Positions 1 to 7,156 of a DNA stretch of 17,337 nt are shown here, one piece after another. Below the pieces are notes generated by a model. That model ran no database searches. It saw only the letters and a list, made by a program, of their open reading frames with translations, and was not told where the DNA came from. Position numbers and translations under genes: made by a program. This DNA comes from Candidatus Eisenbergiella stercorigallinarum (GTDB taxonomy: Bacteria > Bacillota > Clostridia > Lachnospirales > Lachnospiraceae): positions 1 to 17,337 of the forward strand of contig DWUW01000195.1 of the NCBI GenBank assembly GCA_019120525.1, written 5' to 3'. How positions within the stretch are numbered: the stretch's first letter is position 1; the number at the start of each line of letters is the position of its first letter.

Positions 1-1410
1 TGGGACGCCTTCTACCATAAGGTGAATGAAAAGGGGCTCCTGGAGAAAATGCAGGAGCTGAAGGAAAAGGATATTCCGGCCAGATGGGTGCTGATCGACG
101 ACGGTTGGCTGGACGCGGATTATGAGAAACAGGTGCTGAAGGGGCTGGACGCGGACCGGGAGAAATTCCCGGACGGGCTGGCGGGCTGCGTGGAAAAGCT
201 GAAGAAGGATTATGGGATCCGGCATGTCGGCGTCTGGCACGCGGTCATGGGATACTGGAACGGGCTGGAGAAGGGAAGCGAAGCCGAAAAGGCCCTGCAG
301 GAGGGCTGCAGGGAGCTCGCGGACGGCAGGGTCATCCCGGCCGCGGAGACGGGGAAAGCCTTCCGGTTTTATGATACCTGGCATTCCTTCCTGAAGGAAC
401 GGTGCGGGATTGATTTCATCAAGGTGGACGGACAGAGCGCGGTCTCTCTTTTTTATGCGGGAGCGGAGAGCTACGGAAAAGCCTCCGGCGCGGTCCAGAA
501 GGGTCTCGGGGCGTCTGCGGCCCTGCATTTCCATAACGGGCTGATCAGCTGTATGGGAATGGCGGCGGAGGATATGTGGCACCGTCCCTCCTGCGCCGTT
601 TCCAGAAGCAGCGATGATTTTGTCCCGGACGTGCCGCACGGCTTCCGGGAGCACGCCCTTCAGAACAGCTATAATTCCCTTCTTCAGGGACAGTTTTACT
701 GGGGAGACTGGGATATGTTCTGGAGCAGCCATGAGGAAAGCCGGCAGAATTCCATGCTGCGCGCCGTAAGCGGCGGCCCTGTCTATGTGAGCGACGCGGT
801 GGGGAAAACGGACGGACGACAGATCAGCCCGCTGATCCTTTCAGACGGAAGGCTTCTGCGCTGCGACGGAGTGGGAATGCCAACGGTGGACTGCCTGTTT
901 AGGGACGCGGTAAATACGGAAGGTCCCCTGAAAATATTTAATACAAAGAAAGACGCGTATGTGGTCGCCGCCCTGAACATAGACGGAAAGGACCGTCCCT
1001 GCCAGGGAAGCCTGTCGGCCGCGGATATTCCGGGCCTGAAAGGAAAGCGGTGGATGGTCTGGGCCTACCAGGAAGAAAGGCTGTACCGTCTGAACGCGGA
1101 GGAGAGCATCGCGTTTTCCCTGCCGGCAAACGACGGCGAACTGTTTCTCGCGGTCCCGGAACAGGAGGATATCCTGTTGTTCGGCCTTCTGAATAAATAT
1201 GTAAGTACGGCCTGTGTGGAATATGTGCAGAAGACGGATGGAAAGCTGACGGCGCTGCTGAAGGAAGGCGGAAGGATCGGATTCTGGTGCGGGACGGACG
1301 CGCCCCGGGTTTCCTGCCAGGGAGAAGAAGTGGCAGCAGAGAAAAAGGGCGGCCTCTGGATCGCGGAATACGCGTGCAGGCAGCCGATCCTTGTGGAGAT
1401 CCGTTATTAA
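1..1410 (+). CDS. Sip1/raffinose-synthase-type GH36 alpha-galactosidase (5' truncated by window)
   Basis: The reading frame is open from base 1 and ends at TAA 1408-1410, so the true start lies upstream and the N-terminal beta-sandwich is missing. The visible part begins with WDAFY, the end of the GWCTWDAFY signature of the raffinose synthase/seed-imbibition (Sip1) family (PF05691), followed by VLIDDGWLD. KVDGQS carries the likely nucleophile Asp (codon 427-429). SRSSDDF (601-621) carries the likely acid/base Asp, and GDWDMF plus GGPVYVSD match the family's later barrel motifs. The last ~130 residues form the C-terminal beta domain. Known members hydrolyse alpha-1,6-galactosides or transfer galactose from galactinol; in a bacterium, hydrolysis of raffinose-type or related alpha-galactosides is the likelier role. 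An ATG at 22 is internal, not the start. Substrate is inferred; family membership is secure. Confidence 0.88.
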   Translation, partial: WDAFYHKVNEKGLLEKMQELKEKDIPARWVLIDDGWLDADYEKQVLKGLDADREKFPDGLAGCVEKLKKDYGIRHVGVWHAVMGYWNGLEKGSEAEKALQEGCRELADGRVIPAAETGKAFRFYDTWHSFLKERCGIDFIKVDGQSAVSLFYAGAESYGKASGAVQKGLGASAALHFHNGLISCMGMAAEDMWHRPSCAVSRSSDDFVPDVPHGFREHALQNSYNSLLQGQFYWGDWDMFWSSHEESRQNSMLRAVSGGPVYVSDAVGKTDGRQISPLILSDGRLLRCDGVGMPTVDCLFRDAVNTEGPLKIFNTKKDAYVVAALNIDGKDRPCQGSLSAADIPGLKGKRWMVWAYQEERLYRLNAEESIAFSLPANDGELFLAVPEQEDILLFGLLNKYVSTACVEYVQKTDGKLTALLKEGGRIGFWCGTDAPRVSCQGEEVAAEKKGGLWIAEYACRQPILVEIRY

Positions 1411-1452
1411 GAGCGGGAAAGAGGCTTTTCTTTATGGATCAGAAGCTTAGTC

Positions 1453-1459
1453 GGGAGGA
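1453..1459 (+). promoter_or_regulatory. Ribosome binding site of the sedoheptulokinase-like gene
   Basis: GGGAGGA lies 4 nt before ATG 1464. It decides that start over an in-frame ATG at 1434, which is preceded only by a weaker AAAGAGG about 10 nt away. Confidence 0.8.
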
Positions 1460-1463
1460 AAAC

Positions 1464-2768
1464 ATGACGACGATCGGAATTGACATAGGTACAACTTCCA
1501 TCTGCGCGGTTCTGTATGACGCGGATACAGGCGAGGTTTGCGGGAAAGCGACGGCGGACAACGCTTTTCTTCCCGGAACCGAAGAGGACGGTTCCTATGC
1601 GCAGGATCCGCAGCGGATCGCGGACTGCGCAAAAGATCTGGCGGACCGGCTCTGGCGGGAGGATGTGAAGGCGGTCGGCATATCCAGCCAGATGCACGGC
1701 ATTCTGTATGTGGACGCGGAAGGGAGGGCGTGCTCCCCCTTCTTTACCTGGAAGAACGGGGATGGAAACAGGATCTACCGGGAAGGAAAAAGCTACGCGT
1801 CCTGGCTGGGCGAGAAGACGGGACAGCCGATGGCGTCAGGATATGGCAGCGTGACCCATTTCTTCCTCCAGGAAAACGGACGGATTCCCGATGCCGCCGT
1901 GCGGATGGTGAATATCGGGGATTATCTCTCCATGCGGCTTACGGGAAAAAACGGGACGGCGACAGACGCGTCCCTCGCGGCCAGCTTCGGCGGCTTTGAC
2001 CTGAAGGGGAAGCGCTTCCTGTCGGAAGCGCTCCGGAAGGCGGGCGTGGATATCCGTTACTATCCTTCCGTCGCCGGGGCGGAGACGGTTGTGGGAGAAT
2101 ACCGCAGCGCCGCCGTGCTTGGGGCCTGCGGGGATAATCAGGCAAGCTTTCTGGGGGCGGTGGACGATCCGAAGCACAGCATAAACGTGAACGTGGGAAC
2201 CGGTTCCCAGGTTTCCGTATTCCATGAAGAGTTGCTGGAAACAGGGGCGGCCGACATACGGCCGTTCTTCGGAAAGGGCTATCTGTATGTCGGCGCGACC
2301 CTGACCGGAGGAAAGGCGTACGAGAAGCTGGCCGCTTTCTTTGAAGAAACCTTTTCCAAAGCGGCGGGGATCGAAGCGGACGGCTATCAGGTCCTGGAGA
2401 AGCTTCTTGCCGGCGTGGAGGAAACGGACCTTCAGGTCTGCCCTTCCATCTACGGTTCCAGGGACGGGCTGCGGACGGAGGGATTCCTGCGAAACTGGAA
2501 GGAAAGCAATTTCCATCCGGGAGATCTGGTATTCGGTTTTATCGACGGTATGGCAAAGGAGCTGGCGGATCTGTTCGACAGCATGCCGGACGGGCTGAAG
2601 GAAGGGAAATGCCGGATCATCGCCTCAGGAAACGGACTCAGAAGGAACCGGGGACTTGTCAGGGCAACCCGGCGGCGGTTCGGGATGCCGGTAAGCTTTT
2701 CCTCCTGCGAGGAGGAGGCGGCCTTCGGGGCGGCAAGATATGCCGCGGGGGCACTGGAAAGAGCGTAA
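1464..2768 (+). CDS. FGGY-family carbohydrate kinase, sedoheptulokinase-like
   Basis: This 434-residue kinase phosphorylates a sugar, probably a ketose, with ATP in the cytoplasm. It opens with the FGGY phosphate-binding motif GIDIGTTS (Asp7). SSQMHGILYVD and FTWKNGDGN form the sugar-contact region. GDNQASFLG contains the predicted catalytic base Asp224, NVGTGSQVSVF is the second phosphate-binding motif, and IASGNGLRRN with EEEAAFGAARYA form the C-terminal adenosine-binding region. QMHG with GTGSQVSV and GNGLRRN is, from family knowledge, more like sedoheptulokinase (SHPK) than xylulokinase or glycerol kinase. Sedoheptulose phosphorylation would feed the non-oxidative pentose phosphate pathway. 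The start is fixed by a strong GGAGG site. It follows the GH36 gene by 53 nt and precedes the GH2 gene by 39 nt. The family is secure; the substrate is inferred and another ketose is possible. Confidence 0.9.
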   Translation: MTTIGIDIGTTSICAVLYDADTGEVCGKATADNAFLPGTEEDGSYAQDPQRIADCAKDLADRLWREDVKAVGISSQMHGILYVDAEGRACSPFFTWKNGDGNRIYREGKSYASWLGEKTGQPMASGYGSVTHFFLQENGRIPDAAVRMVNIGDYLSMRLTGKNGTATDASLAASFGGFDLKGKRFLSEALRKAGVDIRYYPSVAGAETVVGEYRSAAVLGACGDNQASFLGAVDDPKHSINVNVGTGSQVSVFHEELLETGAADIRPFFGKGYLYVGATLTGGKAYEKLAAFFEETFSKAAGIEADGYQVLEKLLAGVEETDLQVCPSIYGSRDGLRTEGFLRNWKESNFHPGDLVFGFIDGMAKELADLFDSMPDGLKEGKCRIIASGNGLRRNRGLVRATRRRFGMPVSFSSCEEEAAFGAARYAAGALERA

Positions 2769-2807
2769 GGACAGAAAGACGGAGAGAAAGAGCGGACAGG
2801 AGCGGAT

Positions 2808-5318
2808 ATGAGTCGGATCAGCCTGGATGGGAAGGACTGGAAAATAAAAGAATTCATCGGACTTGACTGGGTGTGGAGAGATTCCGTAAAGCCAGATACC
2901 GGGGATACGCGCTGGTGGGAGCCGGCCACTGTGCCGGGAACGGTGCTCCATGATATGTGGAAGGCGGGAAAGGTGCCGGATCCTTATTTTGAACTGAATT
3001 CCAGATACTGCGAATGGGTGCCGGAACGGACCTGGGTCTACCGGAAGGAATTTGAGGTTCCCGAAGGATTCAAGGGAAAGAGAATCCGTCTTTGCTTTGA
3101 CGGTATCGACTACGCGGCGGAGATCTTTTTAAACGGGGAATCCCTGGGGCGGCACGAAGGGATGTTTATCCCGTGGAAGGCGGATGTGGGAGAGAGGCTT
3201 CTGTATGGGAAAAAGAACCTTCTCGCCGTGGTGCTGGAGCCAGCCCCCCGGGAACAGCCGCAGGTGGGAAGGACGAGCCTGGTCAGGACGAATAAGAGCA
3301 GGATGACCTACTGGTGGGATTTCTGTCCCCGCATGATCCATCAGGGCATCTGGCAGAGCGTGTACCTGGATGTGACGGAGGACGCCTGCTTTGAGGATGT
3401 CTATCTGTATGCCGACGTCCAGACGCAGGAAGGATACGCCCTGGTTCATCTGGAGGTCAGGACGGAGGGAAGAGACGGCCTGATCCGGGGAAGCTTCGGG
3501 AACCTGGATTTTGAGGGAAGGGTCGCGGACGGAGCCTGCCGTATCCGCGTCCGTGTGGACAATCCCCGTCTGTGGTGGACGAACGGGGCCGGAGAACCCT
3601 ATGAATATCCGGTCCGCCTGGAGCTGTACGGGCAGAACGGGCTGAGCGACAGCCGTTCTTTTTGCTATGGGCTCAGGGATATCCGTTTTGTGACGAACGA
3701 AGGCCTGCCGGAGGAAGGGGAGGAACGGGGGAAGCTGACCCTCTGCCTGAACGGGAAGCGGCTGTACATCAAAGGCTATAACTGGGTTCCCGCGGACGTC
3801 ATGTACGGCTGTGTACGGGAGGATCGGCTGGAGCATCTGGTCGGCCTTGCCAGACGGGCCGGCGTCAATATGTTCCGTGTCTGGGGAGGCGGGCTGATCG
3901 AGACAGACGCCTTTTACCGGATCTGCGCAAGGAACGGGATCCTGATCTGGCAGGAGTTCATCCAGTCCAGTTCCGGGATCGAAAACAAAACGCCGGAGGA
4001 CGAGGATTTCTGCCGCCTGATGGAGCGGCAGGCCGGACAGATCATCCGGCAGAAGCGGAACCATACGGCGTTGGCGGTCTGGTGCGGAGGGAATGAGCTG
4101 CAGGATGCGGAAGGCATGCCTTTAGACGGAAACGACAAAATGCTCCGGCTGCTTCACGGGCAGGTACGCAGCCTGGACAGGAAACGGAAGTGGCTCCCCA
4201 CCTCTCCCTCCGGCGGGTATTTCATGAACAGCATGGAAAATATCGAGAAGCATCCGGATGAGCTGTTTGATGTGCACGGCCCCTGGGAGCATCAGGGACT
4301 GAAGGACCACTGCCGGCTCTATAACAGCGGCACCTCCCTGATGGCGTCCGAATTCGGCGTGGAGGGGATGACCGGCCACGATACGCTGCGCCGCTGTGTA
4401 AAGGAGGAGCATCTCCTTCCTGCCAGCAAGGACAACGAGATCTATTTCCATCGGGGCGCCTGGTGGGACAACGAGCCCCTGGTGCAGGAAACCTTTGCGG
4501 GAAAGCTGGATACGGTGGAAAAGATCCGAAGGGCCAGCCAGTTCCTGCAGTATGAAGGGCTGAAATACGCGGTGGAATGCAACCTGAGACGGGCAATGCG
4601 AAACAGCGCCTCTTTCCCGTGGCAGTTCAACGAGCCCTATCCGAATCTGTTCTGCACCAGCGCGGTGGATTATTACGGACAGCCGAAGCCGGTTTATTAT
4701 GGGATGAAGAAGGCTTACGCCTCTGAAACGGTAACGGCCCGGTTCGATTCTCCGGCCCTTTTCGGAAAGGAAAGCTTTCAGGCAGAGATCTACGCGTCCG
4801 GATCCCGCATGACAGAACAGACAAAGATCGTGGCGGAGCTTTGGGATATGGAAGGGAAAAAGGCGGCTTCCCTTGCGTGGGAGGTAAAAAGGGAGCCGGA
4901 AGAGGCGGAGGCCTGTGCCTTCCCGGTTCCTGTCCGGATTGGCGGGATCTCGGCAAAGGCGGAAGAAATCGGGACGCAGGTATTCCTGCTGAGGCTGGGC
5001 ATGCTGCAGGAAGGGCGCGTCCTTGCGGAAAACGAATATCTTTTTACCAAGGGCGGGGACTTCGGAAGCGTATTTGAAGAAAGGCAGGCCGAGGTCACCA
5101 TAACCCGGGAAGACGGCGGTGTCCGGATCTCCAACGCGGGCGGACGGACGGCATTGTTCGTTTTCCTGACGCAGGAGGATGGACGGCTGTATCCGGATAC
5201 GGACTATGTTTCCCTTCTTCCCAAAGAGAGCAGGATCATTCAGACGGAGGGAAAGGGAGCGCTTGCGGCAGAGGGGCTGAATGTCCCTTACCGGAGAGCG
5301 GAAGAAAGCCGGAAATAG
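2808..5318 (+). CDS. GH2 beta-mannosidase (exo-acting)
   Basis: This 836-residue protein matches the size and order of GH2 beta-mannosidases: an N-terminal jelly-roll sugar-binding domain (about 1-185, with WKIKEF, VPGTVLHDM and GIDYAAEIFLNG), an Ig-like domain (about 185-290), a TIM barrel (about 300-620) and C-terminal beta domains. The barrel carries FRVWGGGLIETDAFY, AVWCGGNE with acid/base Glu430, and ASEFGVEG with nucleophile Glu515. The 85-residue spacing suits the family. It would remove non-reducing terminal beta-mannose, for example from Man-beta-1,4-GlcNAc or beta-mannooligosaccharides. No signal peptide is seen, so it is probably intracellular. CAGGAGCGGAT precedes the ATG. Two alpha-mannosidases downstream support a mannose-oligosaccharide role. 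The acid/base motif reads GGNE where many beta-mannosidases have GNNE, so a related GH2 specificity is not excluded. Confidence 0.9.
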   Translation: MSRISLDGKDWKIKEFIGLDWVWRDSVKPDTGDTRWWEPATVPGTVLHDMWKAGKVPDPYFELNSRYCEWVPERTWVYRKEFEVPEGFKGKRIRLCFDGIDYAAEIFLNGESLGRHEGMFIPWKADVGERLLYGKKNLLAVVLEPAPREQPQVGRTSLVRTNKSRMTYWWDFCPRMIHQGIWQSVYLDVTEDACFEDVYLYADVQTQEGYALVHLEVRTEGRDGLIRGSFGNLDFEGRVADGACRIRVRVDNPRLWWTNGAGEPYEYPVRLELYGQNGLSDSRSFCYGLRDIRFVTNEGLPEEGEERGKLTLCLNGKRLYIKGYNWVPADVMYGCVREDRLEHLVGLARRAGVNMFRVWGGGLIETDAFYRICARNGILIWQEFIQSSSGIENKTPEDEDFCRLMERQAGQIIRQKRNHTALAVWCGGNELQDAEGMPLDGNDKMLRLLHGQVRSLDRKRKWLPTSPSGGYFMNSMENIEKHPDELFDVHGPWEHQGLKDHCRLYNSGTSLMASEFGVEGMTGHDTLRRCVKEEHLLPASKDNEIYFHRGAWWDNEPLVQETFAGKLDTVEKIRRASQFLQYEGLKYAVECNLRRAMRNSASFPWQFNEPYPNLFCTSAVDYYGQPKPVYYGMKKAYASETVTARFDSPALFGKESFQAEIYASGSRMTEQTKIVAELWDMEGKKAASLAWEVKREPEEAEACAFPVPVRIGGISAKAEEIGTQVFLLRLGMLQEGRVLAENEYLFTKGGDFGSVFEERQAEVTITREDGGVRISNAGGRTALFVFLTQEDGRLYPDTDYVSLLPKESRIIQTEGKGALAAEGLNVPYRRAEESRK

Positions 5319-5372
5319 AAAAATAAGAAAAGAAACCAAGGCCGTTCTGGTACGGCGGACTGAGAGGGAATT

Positions 5373-6368
5373 ATGCAGATCGTAATTGGAATTGATATAG
5401 GCGGAACAAAATGTGCGGTTTCCTTTGCCAGATATGAGAAAAACAGGATCGATTTTCTGGACAAGGTCAAGGTGAAAACCAAAACGGATGACTTTGAAGG
5501 GGCCATGCAGGAGTTTATCGCCATCATCCGCGGCAAGCTGAGGGAAGAACCTTCCTGGAAGCTCTGCTCCATCGGCATATCCTGCGGAGGCCCTCTGGAT
5601 GCGAGGAAGGGACTGATCCTTGCGCCGCCCAACCTTCCGAAATGGGATCAGGTGGACGTATTCACGCCGCTGAAGCAGGCGTTCGGAGTACCGGTCATGA
5701 TCCAGAATGACGCGGATGCCTGCGCGCTCGCGGAATGGAGCTTCGGAGCCGGAAAAGGCTGCAGGAACATGATCTTCCTTACCTTCGGCACGGGAATGGG
5801 AGCGGGGCTGATCCTGAATGGAGAGCTGTATACGGGAACCAACAATCTGGCCGGAGAGGTGGGGCATATCCGCCTGGCGGAGGACGGCCCCTGCGGATAC
5901 GGAAAAAAGGGCTCCTTTGAGGGATTCTGCAGCGGCGGAGGGATCGCCAAGCTCGGAAGGCAGAAGGCGCAGGAGGCCATCAGGGCCGGAAAAGCCCCTC
6001 TGTTCTGCAAAAGCGAAGAGGAGCTGGACAGCATATCGGCCAAAAGCATCGCGGAGGCGCTGGAGCAGGGCGACCCGCTTGCCGCGGAGATCTTCGATAT
6101 TGTGGGAGAATATCTGGGAAGAGGGCTGGCGGTGCTCATCGACATCCTGAACCCGGAACGGATCGTGATCGGAAGCATCTACGCCAGGCAGAAAGCTGTG
6201 CTGGATAAAAATATGAAAAAAATGATCGAAACGGAGGCGCTCGGCGTTTCCGGAAAAACCTGCAGGATCGTCCCGGCCCTGCTGGGAGAACAGATCGGAG
6301 ACTACGCGGCGGTGTCTGTGGGGATGAAGGCATATGAGGAGCTGTACATACAGAAAGCCGTTGTCTGA
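5373..6368 (+). CDS. ROK-family sugar kinase with incomplete zinc motif
   Basis: This 331-residue protein has the ROK ATP-binding motif GIDIGGTK (Asp8), ISCGGPLD, a catalytic Asp113 in QNDADACAL, and FGTGMGAGLI followed by EVGHIRL. ROK kinases phosphorylate hexoses such as glucose, fructose, mannose or N-acetyl sugars; in this locus mannose, fructose or GlcNAc are the natural candidates. The usual ROK zinc signature is CxCGxxGCxE after the conserved His (His165 here). In this protein it reads C174-G-Y176-G-K-K-G-S181-F-E183, so two of three cysteines are replaced by Tyr and Ser. Some ROK lineages lack structural zinc, so this need not inactivate the enzyme. There is no N-terminal DNA-binding domain, so it is a kinase and not a ROK repressor. 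It starts 54 nt after the beta-mannosidase with AGAGGGA as ribosome binding site. Confidence 0.92.
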   Translation: MQIVIGIDIGGTKCAVSFARYEKNRIDFLDKVKVKTKTDDFEGAMQEFIAIIRGKLREEPSWKLCSIGISCGGPLDARKGLILAPPNLPKWDQVDVFTPLKQAFGVPVMIQNDADACALAEWSFGAGKGCRNMIFLTFGTGMGAGLILNGELYTGTNNLAGEVGHIRLAEDGPCGYGKKGSFEGFCSGGGIAKLGRQKAQEAIRAGKAPLFCKSEEELDSISAKSIAEALEQGDPLAAEIFDIVGEYLGRGLAVLIDILNPERIVIGSIYARQKAVLDKNMKKMIETEALGVSGKTCRIVPALLGEQIGDYAAVSVGMKAYEELYIQKAVV

Positions 6369-6384
6369 GAGAAAGTCCTGAAAT

Positions 6385-6390
6385 GGAGGA
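6385..6390 (+). promoter_or_regulatory. Ribosome binding site deciding the MBL-fold start
   Basis: GGAGGA lies 4 nt before ATG 6395. It overlaps the in-frame ATG at 6383, making 6395 the better start. Confidence 0.7.
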
Positions 6391-6394
6391 AACG

Positions 6395-7114
6395 ATGAAA
6401 TTACTGAACGGTATCTGGCAGGTGGGCGGACCGAGCCTGACACATTTTTTTGACGCGACGGTCTATCTGGTGAAAGGAAAGGACGAATACATCCTGATCG
6501 ACTGCGGAACGCCGGAGGGCTATGGGCAGATCAAGGAAAATATCCGCAAAGCGGGCGTCGATCCGGCACGGATCACGAAGATCTTCGGCACGCATGGCCA
6601 TTATGACCATGTGGGGGCGGCGTATCTGTGGAAGGAGGAATTCGGGACCAGGCTGTATCTGCATGAGCTGGACCGGGAACAGGTGGAAACGGGAGATGCC
6701 GAAAAGACCTCCGCGAGCCTTCTGTACGGGAAGGGTTTTACCCCCTGCAGGGTGGAGGGCCTTCTGCAGGAAGGGGACCGCTACGAGGCGGACGGCCTTC
6801 TTCTGGAGGTCCTGTACACCCCCGGCCATACCATGGGCTCGGTGAGCTTCGACGTGACGGCGGGCGGCTACCGGCTTCTGATCGCGGGGGACGCGGTCTG
6901 GGGAGGATTCAGCGAAAAAATCGGTTCTTCTGAAGAGGCATGGAGGCAGACGCTCCAGAAGCTCACGGCGCGCCATTATGACTTCTATACCTTCGGCCAC
7001 GTGAATCCCCAGCTCATCGCGGACGCGGACGCCAGGCTGAAGGAAGCGCAGATGGCCTTTGCCAATTACTATAATCCCTGGTTTAAGACCTTTTATGAAA
7101 CCTATCGCTATTGA
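6395..7114 (+). CDS. Metallo-beta-lactamase-fold metal-dependent hydrolase
   Basis: This 239-residue soluble protein of the MBL superfamily starts at ATG 6395. It carries a complete binuclear metal site: the T-H67-G-H69-Y-D71-H72 motif, PGH145T, AGD166A and FGH202V. The superfamily includes glyoxalase II, lactonases (UlaG, AHL lactonases) and other thioester or lactone hydrolases, and the sequence alone does not choose among them. There is no signal peptide and no extra RNA-processing domain. It sits 26 nt after the ROK kinase and 42 nt before the phosphorylase, so it is part of the sugar operon and not a resistance gene. An inferred possibility is lactone opening after sugar oxidation by the FAD oxidoreductase encoded two genes downstream. 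An alternative start at 6383 adds four residues. Confidence 0.88.
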   Translation: MKLLNGIWQVGGPSLTHFFDATVYLVKGKDEYILIDCGTPEGYGQIKENIRKAGVDPARITKIFGTHGHYDHVGAAYLWKEEFGTRLYLHELDREQVETGDAEKTSASLLYGKGFTPCRVEGLLQEGDRYEADGLLLEVLYTPGHTMGSVSFDVTAGGYRLLIAGDAVWGGFSEKIGSSEEAWRQTLQKLTARHYDFYTFGHVNPQLIADADARLKEAQMAFANYYNPWFKTFYETYRY

Positions 7115-7156
7115 CGGCCGCGGCCTTCGGACCAGAGGCGGCAGAAAGGAAAAGAT

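Noticed and set aside
5341..5356. Small inverted repeat GCCGT-6 nt-ACGGC between the beta-mannosidase and ROK genes
   Set aside because: Only a 5-bp stem with no downstream T run, so it is not a credible intrinsic terminator. It may be chance or a weak mRNA hairpin.
5373..6368. ROK transcriptional repressor
   Set aside because: The protein begins directly with the ATP-binding motif and has no N-terminal helix-turn-helix domain.
6395..7114. Possible beta-lactam resistance gene
   Set aside because: The HxHxDH motif is shared by the whole MBL superfamily. No signal peptide is present and the neighbours are sugar enzymes.
7116..7142. Palindrome GGCCGCGGCC with GC-rich imperfect hairpin after the MBL gene
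   Set aside because: No T tract follows and the next ribosome binding site begins within a few bases. Such palindromes are expected by chance in GC-rich DNA; no operator evidence.
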